64,000 nt of DNA. Origin: Maridesulfovibrio sp050916235. Lineage in GTDB: Bacteria; Desulfobacterota; Desulfovibrionia; Desulfovibrionales; Desulfovibrionaceae. Below the pieces are notes generated by a model. That model was not told the DNA's origin. It worked only from the letters and a program-made list of their open reading frames with translations, and searched no databases. Positions within the stretch are counted from its first letter, which is position 1; the number at the start of each line of letters is the position of its first letter. The position numbers and the translations under genes are program-made. Shown here piece after piece: positions 1-9,624 of this stretch. The stretch covers positions 4,203,773-4,267,772 of the forward strand of contig NZ_CP104854.1 of the NCBI RefSeq assembly GCF_050916235.1. The letters run 5' to 3'.

Positions 1-3000
1 AGTCAGGAAAAACTTTCGATAAAGGGCCGGGGCATCCTTCCTTAGATTGTGCAGGATCTCATGGCCGAGAATAAGTAAATGAGGGGTGTTGGCATCAGGA
101 CGGAAAAAGATTGTGTCACTCCACCGTGGAGCATAGCCGTCACCATGGAGTATGCTTTCATCAGAAGCAACGTAGGCAATGTCTTTTCCAAATACGGCAG
201 CTATTCTTGAGAGCTGTCCGGGCAGGCCTTCAGGAATTCTTCGCGGAGTCTCTGAGTCTCTTCCATGCCCATCAAATTCTCCGGATTGAACTGCCGCTGC
301 TTCACCTGACAGGCTTCGACTGCTTCCCGCCTCTCTCTGGCGGACCGGGCTTCCCGTTCTCTCTCTTCCACTTCCCAATCCAGATGAACCAGCATCGGAC
401 GATCTCCCGGCTTCCAGTTCGGTCCCAGACACACCTTCGCCCCCGAAGGATTCAACAATCGGGTCGACTTCGTAGATGCATCCCTCGGGAAAGGTTCTTC
501 TGAGCTGTTTTTCAAGTCCTTTCTGAAGGCGGTCTGTTCTTTTTGTTCTTCGAGGATTTTCATAAGTTCTCCGGTCAACTGGTTCCACACTCATACCACC
601 GAGCGAGGCCGGAAGTCTATCCAGTTGTTCGGCAATAGTCTGCAGAGGGCTTTCATCCTGATAGAAAGCCCAGCCCTTTTCAGTGCGGTTCCAGCGTGCG
701 CCGGCTTCCTTCAGGGCCTCCTTGCTTGTGTATGTATCGCCGGTGACGATCCAGAACTCGCCCTTGGAATTGGAAACCTTATTGAGTTCGAGGCCGGCTT
801 CTTTCAAAAGGGCCTCGTGATCCACAGTTTTTTCAATCCTGTCCGGAACGCCTACACTTTCAATATGCTCGAATAATTCTTCAACCGTGTCAGCGTCGAA
901 GTCAGTGCGAGACCTGGACTGAACGCCATCAACTCCCTTGCCGAGCTTATCAATAACCACAATTCTGGTTTTGACCTTAGTGCCGGCACGACCGAAAGTC
1001 GCCGCAGGCAGACCGAACTCGGCAACCTTATGGGCCTGTTCCGCTTCTTTGGATTCGTACCAATTATCAAACTTGCGGTCAGCGGCCGGACCTTCCGGAA
1101 GAATGCAGACAACCCTGCCCCCTTCACGCAGATGATTGAAGGCCTTGGCCAGATGATCGACCGCGGTTTTCCCTCCGGATCCGAAAGGAGGGTTCATGGC
1201 AATGCCGTCATATTTGTTGACCGGCGAGAGATTTTCAAATCGGTCATTGATCTTGCGGCCGTCACAGATGACCGACATTTTAGAAAACAGCTCGTCAGAG
1301 GGCTCGACGGTGGTAATTTCAGCAGAGTCGGGGAAATAACGGGCAATGGCCCCATGCCCTGCGGAAGGTTCGAGAACGGATTCCCCGGGCCGGAGTCCAA
1401 GCCACTCGACCATCTTGAAGCCCAGAGGCTCAGGCGTGGCAAAGTAGTCAGTGCCTTCCCGGGCCTTGTTGCGCGAGGTTCTTTTCTGCTGGGAATAGTA
1501 ATGCGATTTTGCCTGCTCAAAAGGAGAAGCCTTCTCCACAAAGGAATCAGCTTCCTTGCCCCCGCGTCCCTGCTCAAGGCTGGGGGCACTTGAGGTGGAA
1601 TCGAGATAGCCATCCCTGAAAGCGGTACGCAGATCCCGGGCAAGGTTGCCCATGGCCAGGTTCTCAGCCGCGCCGGCTCGTTCCGATATTTTCTGACCGA
1701 AAGCGCGGGACTCAAAGGAAAGACCGGTTTTCAGGTACTCGATAACGGCATCGGACTTCAGGCCCAGCCGGTAGATCCGCCCTTCGGTCTGTATGGCGTC
1801 CGTGGGCTTTGTCGGCAAATACAGGGACACAAGAGCCCGCTGCTTCTCCCCCATTTTATCATGCAGGGAAATGCCTTCCTTGCCCGCATCCTTCTGCACG
1901 ACAATGACATCAATACCGCTGGAATCATCATTGAACGCATTGACGGCATCGACCCGTTCCTTTTTGGATTCCATCCCGGAAAAGAAGACCGCCCGCCCTT
2001 TGAAATGCCTTTGCATCTCATCACGGACATTCTGCAGGGCCCGGATGTCCATCCTGACGTAGACCGGATTTTCTGCCGCCCACCGCCGGAACTGATCCAT
2101 GGCCTTGCTGTCTCCACTGCAAACCTTGGCAAAGCGGGCACTGTCGAACGGATGTCCGGGCATGCCCTTGTTCCTGGAATGAAAAACCACCACCTTGCGG
2201 CCGAGATCAAGGTGCGCCTGAACGCGATCAACAGCACTGCGGGCCTTCAGGGCCTCGAGCAGGCTGGTGGTGTAATGGTAGTCAAAAGCCTTGTGAACCA
2301 CTGTGGAGAGGTCGGGGTATCTGTCCCTGTCCCACATGGATTCAATCCCGGCCTGAATCTTTTCTCCCAGATCTGCCGGAACATCTACGAACTGGCGGGA
2401 ATAATCCTGTTCAAGCTTCAGGCTGCGACCGGAAAGGGCTCCCTTCTTTTTCAGCCATTCGTTGAACTCCCTTTCCATAAGGGCAGAATCAACTCCGGAC
2501 TCCGGAACTGTCAGCCTGTTGTAGCGCATCCGGTAGCCGAACTTGCTCATCATGAACTGATCCCAGTTGGAGCCGGTGTTGTAGGATCTGAAGCCGTCAG
2601 CGTCTTTTCCGGTTCCGCTGTCAAAAAGGAATCCGTCAGCATAACGGACGGTCTTGTCGTATGCGAACGGAGAGGCGGAAAGGAAAACAACGTTTGTTTC
2701 CATAATACGCCCGGCCTTGTCCCTGATCCGCTGCATCAAGGATTCCGGGATGTACTTGTCGGCGATGATCCAGGGAGCTTCAGCGTTCTTATCGGTAAGC
2801 ACAAAATCCTTATGCTTCTTCGCTTCCTTCAGGATCTCATCCTGATAGGCCCGCTTCGCGCTGTTGATCAGGTCGAACGGGCCGGCCAGACGGTTCATCA
2901 TCTGCCAGGCATGGGTTTCGCTGCCCTGGGCGTTTTCACAGATCTTGTGAGATTCATCAAAGACAAGCAGGTCAAAATCGCGACTTGAAAGGGCTTCGTT

Positions 3001-6000
3001 CTGCCCGAAGTTGGCGTAAGTTGTGACGATGATGCCTTTGCCGGCGTCACTGATTCCTTCAAGCTGGGTGATGTCGAGATGCAGATTACGGCCGTCCTCG
3101 CTCCAGTCTCGGGCCTTCTTGTCCGTGGGAACAACAATGGCGATCTCGGTCTTGCCCTGCCGGACAAAACGTTTGATAACCCCGAGGCCGGTATAAGTCT
3201 TTCCGGTCCCTGTTCCGTTGGTAAAAAGGATTCCACGGCTGGTATCGTCTTCAGTATTGACGAAACGCTGTTCAGCCTTGAGAACATCTTCCTGCTGTTC
3301 AGGAAACAGGACAGGAAGTGTTTTGCGGATATTTTCAAGATCTCCGGGCCTGGCCGGAATGGAAGAGTCCGCCTCCTTCTGGAGACGGACTTTGTCTGCT
3401 AACGAAAGTAATCTATCTTGAGATGCTTCTCGATTGCTTCCGACCAGATCTCCGGAAGACCTGTCGGATCGTGCGGATAAAGATCCCGAAGTTCTTTCTG
3501 CTGCTCCGGAGTCAGCCAGTTCTCCAGAGTCATCAGCTCCACTGCTTCGTCCAGATTCAGAACTTCCGGAAGTGCGTTGCGCAGTTCCATCCGCCCTGTC
3601 TGTTCCAGATACGCCGTTATTGCTTCCCGTTCCACCAGAAGCGGGACTACCTGAATGTAGGAGGTTATCGCCTTGCTCGAATACCCCTGCCTGTCCAGAT
3701 TGTTCTCCACGTCCTGTATCACCAGATCCACGACTTCCGGATCTGCCGGAAACAGGCAATTCGCCCACTTGGTCAGCAGTTCCTGACTCTGGGCTATCTG
3801 ATTCCAAATTGCTTGAGGCACCTGATACATATCTCGAATACTCCTTGCTTCCTTTTATACTTTCAATAAAAGCATTGTCAAAACTTTCCTCTGATCCTGG
3901 TATGGACAACCCGGGAAGGAGTCCTTGACCTGGTGAAGACAGACCGGCAAGCTTTGCGTACTCCTCACAAGCTGCCTTAAACTTTATAGCATTGATCCCT
4001 TCTCCGACCTTCGCCCCGAAAGCCTCGGCAAGAACCCGCGTCTTTTTATCATTGAGCCCCGCAACAGTCTCAACCAGTTGTCCCTGATTGAGAAACTGTC
4101 GAACAGGAATTGATTCACTTCTGGCTTTGCCGACAATACGAAGTGCATCACGGACAGGTGTATTCAGACTCCACTCCGGTCCTCTGTTGTTCACCTGGAG
4201 CAATGCCGGCAGAGCCTTGTCCAACTTGGCCACAGCGAAAGGCGGAGCCATATCGAGAACGTCATAACTATCTACAATCAACCCACGCAGAATAGACTCG
4301 ACAAAATTCTTCCCGTCACTGTTGAGTAATCCATTTTCCTTGTTGGTAAATTTGGCTAACTGAGTTTCCTCTAGAACACCGTCAGACTTCAGAGAAGACA
4401 GAAAATTAGCTGATCGAGCTGAATCCAGAAATTGTCTCAAGGTGTCATAAGATTCCAATTCCTTTGCCAGCAGAGCACTTGAATCCGCCGACAACATCCG
4501 CCCTCTGGAAACAGCCTCGGCTTTGGGATCAAGACCCTGTGTAAAGTCCTGATTGTAGATTCTGGAAGCCCTGGAGAGATCCTTGACCTCATCCTGCAGA
4601 ACCCGGACAAGAACCGGCTTTTTCATGTCCGCCAGATCCTCCGGATCAAGGCCGAACTGTCTGGCCTTTCGCCGCAACACGTTCCGATACCGCTGCGCTT
4701 CATCCGCATGATCTTCATAAGCAAGAGCCAGCGACATAATCCGTGAATTTCCTCCGAGTGTAATTCCTTCGGCAGTGACTACCGGGGGCCCGCTCATGGC
4801 AGTAGGATTGTCGTTGACGAAATGCTGGGGCTTGAGCGGAGAGGCATGCCGCTTAACCTTCTGCTGTTCACCTGAATCAGAATGGTAAGGGCGTTCCTGT
4901 GCTTCCTGAGGATATGATGGATGTCTGATGAAATTCTTCAATACATCATGGGAAGGCACTACATTTTCCAACTCCATGAATTCATAACGGACCCTGTCCT
5001 GGCCATCAGTGTGTTCAAGAGTGGTTTCTTTGCCCCGGACTTTCTCCAGAGATTTATCAAAAATCCCTTCTTGTTCCAGCTCACGCACGGCCACATCAAA
5101 CAGATCCACCGACGGTTCGACCTGACGGTTTGACGGCGTACCGTCAAAACGCTCTGACGGCATGACGCTTTCAGACGCAATATCCGCTCCGGATTCCGCA
5201 ACGGGTTCAGGTCCTGCCAAGGGCGCGGACTCATCCGGCACCGGGGCAGTCTCAAGTTCGCCCACAGCCCGGCCGCTTTCCTCCTCCGTCTCTTTGACTG
5301 CCATCTGCCAGGCCAGTTCAAGATTCCGGTCCCATTGCCGGTTGAACTCGGACGTTTCGTCTGCAGACTGATCAGAATCAGGATGAGCCTGAACTTCCGG
5401 ATCTGTCTGGCGAAACAGATCAGGGCCAGCAAACGGGACCTGGTCTACCGGCTGCGCAACAACTGCCTCTGCGGGCCTGGGAGCAGGTCTGCGTAATCCT
5501 TCGCGCATCTTCCAGAGCTGATCAAGATCCGCTTCAGCAGGTGTACCTGCCACCACTTCAGGCACTGCCATGCCGAACATGCCGGAGGCCTCACGAAACC
5601 TGTTTTCACGATACTGATCCCCGAAACCGGGCATTCCACCCTCAAATGCGGGTGTGACTTTCGGCGCACGGTTAAGCAGCAGATCGACCGGCTCAAATGG
5701 AGTAGAGACTCGCGGCTGCTGAGAAGGTGACAAGGAAGCAGCCCCGTCAAACGGTGCAGGGTTCCAGCCGTCCCGCATGGCCATTTCGCGTTCTATACGT
5801 TCCTCAAGCCGCGGCTCCGGCCTGAACCTGTAACGTTCCTGAATATCCGCCTTGAGATCGGACAGCCCTGCAGGTCTTTCAAACTGTGAATCAATGAATC
5901 CCTGCATCCCGAAACCGGGATGATCTGTTTCCCTCCCGGCCTCCTGCTCCTGCCTGGCGTAGAACTCGCGCATTTTCACCAGAGGGGAACGTACATCTAC

Positions 6001-7134
6001 TGGATCACGTACCGGATCATTCTGACGGTTTGACGTCATACCGCCATGACGCTCTGACGTCTCGGCGTCCTTGCTCATTTCCAGAAGATCCACGGCCTGG
6101 CCGTCTTTCATCTGCCGGACCTGTTCAATTACCCGCTGGTCGGAAACCTCCTTCTCGCCGGACAGCCCAGCAGGACCGGACATAACCGAACCGCCCACAC
6201 CGGTCAGGGCTGCAGGACCGATTACGTTAACACCTTCTCGTGCTGCTTCCTTGACCCGCTTCCATACTCCGGGCTTCATTTCCCCGGTTTCAATGTAGTG
6301 GGCGAGATCCTTGGAAAGGGATTCGGCCGGTTCTTCCGCCCATTCGCTCAATCCTTCCACAACACCGGAACCGATATGTTTGGTTGTCTTGGCTGCGATT
6401 CCCTGACCGACCTTGGAAAACATCTGACCAAAGGAAAGCGCATTCAGGCCGGCACTGGCCAGAGCCATGAACTCCCCGGCCCGGGCAGCTTCCTTTTCCG
6501 TACCTCCGGCATCGAGGACTTCACGGTATGTGCTTGTTCCTTCCAGTGCTCCGCCCCCGGCTCCCGCGCCCAGGGCCTGACCTATACGGGCAGCACGTTC
6601 AAGGACCTTTGGAGTCAGCTGTATGGCCATGCCACCCACTTGCACTATTTTACCCACAGCCACCCCGGGAAGCATGGCAGCCCCCAGAGAAGGGGCCATA
6701 TTGCCGATCTGGTAGGTCCACCAATCGCCACGGGCAAGCAGCCCAGGGTTATCCATGACATTGCCCTGCAAATCCGCAGGTAGAGCATAAGATTCACGCA
6801 AGGGCCTGTAATAATCGGCAATGGCCTTGCCTGCATCGGAAACAGAATTGCTGTCTACCCGGTTACCAAGCCACTGCAGTCCGGCACCGAAAGACTCACC
6901 CAACCCGGAAGATCCAGAAGCAAGTCCGCGGTACATGCCCACGGTTGAATCTACAGCGGAATCCAGCAAAGCCATGCCGAACCCTTTGGGTTCAGGTGCA
7001 GCCGTATCAGTCGGCACTATCGGCCCGGACGATAAAACCGGATTCCCCTGAGAAGGAGAACCCGGTACGTTCTGAATTCTGTTTTCCTCTTCCAGTTCCC
7101 TGACAGCCTGATCAAACAGAGCATTCATATCCAT
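1..7134 (-). CDS. Giant phage polyvalent protein (ParB-like, SF2 helicase, N6-MTase, zincin), C-terminus outside window
   Basis: One frame stays open from the ATG at 7134 to the window edge (2,378 codons seen, no stop). Domains in order: Gly/Ala-rich N-terminal part (about 100-330); a DdrB/ParB-like domain (about 715-860; VPSHD, HPSYP, LGGNSR); a Ser/Gly/Asp-rich linker (about 1085-1250); a superfamily-2 helicase with Walker A GTGTGKT (1307-1313) and DESH (from D1393); an adenine methyltransferase with EPSAGHG and NPPFGSG (1981-1987); and a zincin HEILH (2358-2362) at the edge. This order matches the polyvalent proteins of phages and conjugative elements, thought to enter the cell with the DNA and protect it; that role is family knowledge, not seen here. 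It is the last visible gene of the late operon, 3 nt after its upstream neighbour. Confidence 0.9.
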   Translation of the reverse strand, partial: MDMNALFDQAVRELEEENRIQNVPGSPSQGNPVLSSGPIVPTDTAAPEPKGFGMALLDSAVDSTVGMYRGLASGSSGLGESFGAGLQWLGNRVDSNSVSDAGKAIADYYRPLRESYALPADLQGNVMDNPGLLARGDWWTYQIGNMAPSLGAAMLPGVAVGKIVQVGGMAIQLTPKVLERAARIGQALGAGAGGGALEGTSTYREVLDAGGTEKEAARAGEFMALASAGLNALSFGQMFSKVGQGIAAKTTKHIGSGVVEGLSEWAEEPAESLSKDLAHYIETGEMKPGVWKRVKEAAREGVNVIGPAALTGVGGSVMSGPAGLSGEKEVSDQRVIEQVRQMKDGQAVDLLEMSKDAETSERHGGMTSNRQNDPVRDPVDVRSPLVKMREFYARQEQEAGRETDHPGFGMQGFIDSQFERPAGLSDLKADIQERYRFRPEPRLEERIEREMAMRDGWNPAPFDGAASLSPSQQPRVSTPFEPVDLLLNRAPKVTPAFEGGMPGFGDQYRENRFREASGMFGMAVPEVVAGTPAEADLDQLWKMREGLRRPAPRPAEAVVAQPVDQVPFAGPDLFRQTDPEVQAHPDSDQSADETSEFNRQWDRNLELAWQMAVKETEEESGRAVGELETAPVPDESAPLAGPEPVAESGADIASESVMPSERFDGTPSNRQVEPSVDLFDVAVRELEQEGIFDKSLEKVRGKETTLEHTDGQDRVRYEFMELENVVPSHDVLKNFIRHPSYPQEAQERPYHSDSGEQQKVKRHASPLKPQHFVNDNPTAMSGPPVVTAEGITLGGNSRIMSLALAYEDHADEAQRYRNVLRRKARQFGLDPEDLADMKKPVLVRVLQDEVKDLSRASRIYNQDFTQGLDPKAEAVSRGRMLSADSSALLAKELESYDTLRQFLDSARSANFLSSLKSDGVLEETQLAKFTNKENGLLNSDGKNFVESILRGLIVDSYDVLDMAPPFAVAKLDKALPALLQVNNRGPEWSLNTPVRDALRIVGKARSESIPVRQFLNQGQLVETVAGLNDKKTRVLAEAFGAKVGEGINAIKFKAACEEYAKLAGLSSPGQGLLPGLSIPGSEESFDNAFIESIKGSKEYSRYVSGASSNLESDSPESGTADQVGELPVSGRSGSRGSGDTGRGEQSGQAGVFEQGDNLLHSGSPASGGTGSNNGVSGTDRADGTAQRTSGSSESGRSSGADDSGELADSGAAERTSGSLSARSDRSSGDLVGSNREASQDRLLSLADKVRLQKEADSSIPARPGDLENIRKTLPVLFPEQQEDVLKAEQRFVNTEDDTSRGILFTNGTGTGKTYTGLGVIKRFVRQGKTEIAIVVPTDKKARDWSEDGRNLHLDITQLEGISDAGKGIIVTTYANFGQNEALSSRDFDLLVFDESHKICENAQGSETHAWQMMNRLAGPFDLINSAKRAYQDEILKEAKKHKDFVLTDKNAEAPWIIADKYIPESLMQRIRDKAGRIMETNVVFLSASPFAYDKTVRYADGFLFDSGTGKDADGFRSYNTGSNWDQFMMSKFGYRMRYNRLTVPESGVDSALMEREFNEWLKKKGALSGRSLKLEQDYSRQFVDVPADLGEKIQAGIESMWDRDRYPDLSTVVHKAFDYHYTTSLLEALKARSAVDRVQAHLDLGRKVVVFHSRNKGMPGHPFDSARFAKVCSGDSKAMDQFRRWAAENPVYVRMDIRALQNVRDEMQRHFKGRAVFFSGMESKKERVDAVNAFNDDSSGIDVIVVQKDAGKEGISLHDKMGEKQRALVSLYLPTKPTDAIQTEGRIYRLGLKSDAVIEYLKTGLSFESRAFGQKISERAGAAENLAMGNLARDLRTAFRDGYLDSTSSAPSLEQGRGGKEADSFVEKASPFEQAKSHYYSQQKRTSRNKAREGTDYFATPEPLGFKMVEWLGLRPGESVLEPSAGHGAIARYFPDSAEITTVEPSDELFSKMSVICDGRKINDRFENLSPVNKYDGIAMNPPFGSGGKTAVDHLAKAFNHLREGGRVVCILPEGPAADRKFDNWYESKEAEQAHKVAEFGLPAATFGRAGTKVKTRIVVIDKLGKGVDGVQSRSRTDFDADTVEELFEHIESVGVPDRIEKTVDHEALLKEAGLELNKVSNSKGEFWIVTGDTYTSKEALKEAGARWNRTEKGWAFYQDESPLQTIAEQLDRLPASLGGMSVEPVDRRTYENPRRTKRTDRLQKGLEKQLRRTFPEGCIYEVDPIVESFGGEGVSGTELEAGRSSDAGSSGLGSGRERTGSPVRQREAGSSRSLSGEAAAVQSGEFDGHGRDSETPRRIPEGLPGQLSRIAAVFGKDIAYVASDESILHGDGYAPRWSDTIFFRPDANTPHLLILGHEILHNLRKDAPALYRKFFLT
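3399..3830 (-). CDS. Overlapping ORF embedded in the +1 frame of the polyvalent gene
   Basis: This 143-residue ORF lies wholly inside the polyvalent gene, same strand, frame +1, opposite linker residues about 1102-1246. It starts with ATG behind AAGGAG at a 10-nt spacing, and an in-frame TAA sits 27 nt upstream, so it is a separate start and not a frameshift product. The protein has an ordinary composition (Trp, Tyr, Leu, Val, acidic residues; motifs LLTKWANCLFP, ENWLTPEQQKELRDLYP) and looks folded and mostly helical. The host frame here is almost only Ser, Gly, Asp, Arg, Thr and Glu. That contrast suggests overprinting. I recognise no family. It could instead be chance, because a GC-rich shadow frame can stay open. 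Confidence 0.6.
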   Translation of the reverse strand: MYQVPQAIWNQIAQSQELLTKWANCLFPADPEVVDLVIQDVENNLDRQGYSSKAITSYIQVVPLLVEREAITAYLEQTGRMELRNALPEVLNLDEAVELMTLENWLTPEQQKELRDLYPHDPTGLPEIWSEAIEKHLKIDYFR

Positions 7135-7137
7135 AAA

Positions 7138-8697
7138 TCAGCCCCCGTATCCGTTATCCCTGATCCCTGAAGGAAGTGATCTTGTCCTTATTTCAGCCCG
7201 CCTGTTCAGGATTCTCATAGCTCCATCCTTTCCGTACTGTTTGATGAGCTGCTTGAGCTCATCCACCTGCTTACGTTGTTCCGGAGTCTCGGAAGGAACA
7301 TGCGACTGGCCGCTCTTAAGAATTTCCTGATAAATCCCGACCGCCTGTTGTGCAGACTGGAGTTTAACCCTGTCCGCTTCATTCTGAGGCTTCCACTTGC
7401 CGGCACGATAATTTTCAAGAAATGTCGCGGCGTCATTGAATGCGTTATTGCCTTCATTGGTGAGTTCGCCGGTTTCAGAATTGATCATGGTTATACCCTT
7501 CTGGTGGAACGGCTTGAGAGCATCGCCCAGGGCCTTGCGCATATCCCCGAGCTTTTCCCGGGCCTGTTCGGCAGGCAACCCGGCGGTCTTAGCCTGCAGC
7601 TGTTCTGTCTCGGCCTGAGTCTTTTGGGTGGATGCAACTGACTTGTCGGTATCCGCGTATGTTTTGACGGTTTCAGCCCGGGATTTATCCGTATCCGCGT
7701 AGACCTTCCCGGTCTGGGCCCTTGTATGGTCGATGTCGGCAACATCTTTTGCACGTTTCAGATCTTCCTGAGCCAATCCGAGGGAGCGTAATTCATGCAT
7801 TGAAAAGTTGCCCTCATGCAGAGACACAACAGGAGTGCTTGAATATTTATCCTTAAATCGTTTAGGTCTGTTAAATACTCGTTTGCCATCTTTATCATAC
7901 AGCATGTACATGGTCGGACTTTCGTAATCCAACGGACTGTTGGCCGGGACAATCTGAAAAGAATTCCCCTTTGAGTCCTTCATATTGGTCCACTTATCCT
8001 TGTCCTGCCATTTCTCGCGATTACTTTGCACTGTCGCTTCACTGGCCATCTGACCAAGTTTCATAAAGATAGGGTTTTCGTACCTGCCTGCTCCTGTTAC
8101 CTGATCCCCGCTTATGATCTGATTCAAAGCCTGCACTGCTTCCTCTTCAGTGACATGACGATTGTCTTCCCACTCTCCGGTTGCATCACTGCGAAACTTT
8201 TCGATATAAAACCCACTTCCTTCATCCCAGACATGCCTGTAAGGAATCGGAGTCTCCTTGGAAGCAGCTTCAATAAACGGCCTGGCACCTTTCATATCTC
8301 CGGCACTGACTCTTTCCCTGGCTTTCATGGCATTAGGCCGGACCTTATTGTTGTAAACATCCAATAAAACTGAATTACGAGCAGCCCCAATCTTCTGCTT
8401 GCCTTGAGCCGTATTAGCCCATGACTCACTTGCCTTTGCAAAAGCAGCACTCTCCACAGCATCGACAGGTTCAGGAAGATCCTTTCCCTGATTCAGCAAT
8501 ACTGTGTATTTATCTTCCAATTCTCTAAGCTTTGCGTTTTCATCTTTCTGCCTGCGAAGCTCTGCCATTTTGAACTCATGTTCCTCCATGACAGCAGCAT
8601 GACGCTGCTTATCCCTCAACTCGCTTTGAAAGCCCTGTATAACGCTGGCAAAACCAAGCCCATCCTCCATCGTGAAACGACCATGTGCATCAGGCAT
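7138..8697 (-). CDS. Probable internal virion/ejection protein, coiled-coil rich
   Basis: 519 residues, very charged and largely helical, with no signal peptide or membrane segment. Around residues 316-368 there is a short repeat built on AQT, YADTDKS and AET units, spaced like a coiled coil. It sits between small virion genes and the polyvalent gene, where podoviruses place internal ejection proteins; the function is inferred from that position only. The ATG follows a GGGGG motif 4 nt upstream, and the stop lies 3 nt before the polyvalent start, so the two are probably translationally coupled. Confidence 0.6.
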   Translation of the reverse strand: MPDAHGRFTMEDGLGFASVIQGFQSELRDKQRHAAVMEEHEFKMAELRRQKDENAKLRELEDKYTVLLNQGKDLPEPVDAVESAAFAKASESWANTAQGKQKIGAARNSVLLDVYNNKVRPNAMKARERVSAGDMKGARPFIEAASKETPIPYRHVWDEGSGFYIEKFRSDATGEWEDNRHVTEEEAVQALNQIISGDQVTGAGRYENPIFMKLGQMASEATVQSNREKWQDKDKWTNMKDSKGNSFQIVPANSPLDYESPTMYMLYDKDGKRVFNRPKRFKDKYSSTPVVSLHEGNFSMHELRSLGLAQEDLKRAKDVADIDHTRAQTGKVYADTDKSRAETVKTYADTDKSVASTQKTQAETEQLQAKTAGLPAEQAREKLGDMRKALGDALKPFHQKGITMINSETGELTNEGNNAFNDAATFLENYRAGKWKPQNEADRVKLQSAQQAVGIYQEILKSGQSHVPSETPEQRKQVDELKQLIKQYGKDGAMRILNRRAEIRTRSLPSGIRDNGYGG

Positions 8698-8705
8698 AAT
8701 TCCCC

Positions 8706-8969
8706 CTATGAAAGCAGATATGCTGCAGCCCCAACGACTGCTCCGCCAACAGCACCAACCGCTGTGCCCAACCCCGGAACTACGGACCCGACTGCCGCTC
8801 CGGTTGCTGCACCGCCCATGGCCCCGCCAAGTGCCCCTCCTGCCGTTTTGCCAGGCTTTTCCGGACGAGGAACAGCCCGTTGCATATGAGACGCCGTACT
8901 TGCAGCACTCTGCATACCTGACATTGCCTTATCAGCCGGGTTTTCAACCTTATACATGCCAAAATCCAT
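8706..8969 (-). CDS. Small glycine-zipper protein
   Basis: The start at 8969 (MDFGMYKV) was chosen because AAGGAGG lies just upstream; an ATG 24 nt earlier overlaps the previous gene and lacks such a site. The 87-residue product has a polar N-terminal half and a C-terminal half made of Gly/Ala repeats (GGALGGAMGG, VGAVGGAVVGAA), a glycine-zipper pattern that inserts into or crosses membranes. In this late operon it may help form a DNA-ejection channel or be a minor lysis factor. That is inference from composition and place. Confidence 0.65.
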   Translation of the reverse strand: MDFGMYKVENPADKAMSGMQSAASTASHMQRAVPRPEKPGKTAGGALGGAMGGAATGAAVGSVVPGLGTAVGAVGGAVVGAAAYLLS

Positions 8970-8979
8970 ACTATCCTCC

Positions 8980-9624
8980 TTAGGCCATTCCATATGAAGC
9001 TGCGGCCTTGAGACGGTTCAGATTATCTTCCTCAGCAGTCCGGCGAGCCATGGTTCTGGCTCCGGCTACAGCCTGCGCCTGTGACAGGTTCAAATCCTTC
9101 ATCAACATTCCGTAACGCCCGGAATTGGTGTTCAGACCGGCTCTTGAAAAATCACGCTTCGAACTTGATGAAGCCATACCGAAACTATGTTTCACATCAG
9201 ATTCAGCCTGTGAGACACGTGAATCCACATCAACGCCTTTAACGGCAGTGTCGATAAATGTCTGAGCTGCACCGAGCTGCTTCCTGCTTGTCTCAGTCTG
9301 AAGCGGAAGAAGTTCTCTCTGAGCAGTTATCTGATCTTTGGCCAGATCTTTCTGGTAAGGGATGAGCTCTCGATTAGCGGCGATCTGCTCCCTTTCCATC
9401 GGTTTATAATCCGAACGCCAGAAATCCATTGATTCCTCGGACATTGCCTGCTGGGCCTCATAAATAGTAGCCATGCGGGCGTTGTACTCCTTGTCAATGG
9501 AATCACCTCCGCCACCTCCACTGCTGCCTCCGCAAAGGGCAACCGGACCATGATACTCATAAGATTCTGCATGCTCGACCTTACCGGAAGAGAAATCGAT
9601 AACGATCTTAGTGTAGACTTTCAT
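8980..9624 (-). CDS. Virion-associated protein of unknown function
   Basis: 214 residues. A short beta-like N-terminus ends in a Gly-rich stretch (GGSSGGGGGD, about residues 33-42), followed by a long helical region rich in Gln, Glu and Lys (AANRELIPYQ, TAQRELLPLQ form an internal repeat) and a basic C-terminus. It overlaps the upstream gene by 17 nt. Helical Gln-rich proteins at this place in podovirus genomes are often internal core proteins, but I cannot name a family. Confidence 0.6.
   Translation of the reverse strand: MKVYTKIVIDFSSGKVEHAESYEYHGPVALCGGSSGGGGGDSIDKEYNARMATIYEAQQAMSEESMDFWRSDYKPMEREQIAANRELIPYQKDLAKDQITAQRELLPLQTETSRKQLGAAQTFIDTAVKGVDVDSRVSQAESDVKHSFGMASSSSKRDFSRAGLNTNSGRYGMLMKDLNLSQAQAVAGARTMARRTAEEDNLNRLKAAASYGMA

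Noticed and set aside
1861..2988. A 375-codon plus-strand ORF
   Set aside because: It is the shadow of the helicase part of the polyvalent gene; it has no ribosome site and no family motif, while the minus frame has Walker and NPPF motifs.
4959..5432. Another 157-codon minus-strand ORF inside the polyvalent gene
   Set aside because: Very rich in Arg and Trp, typical of a shadow frame, and no Shine-Dalgarno; unlike the ORF at 3399-3830.
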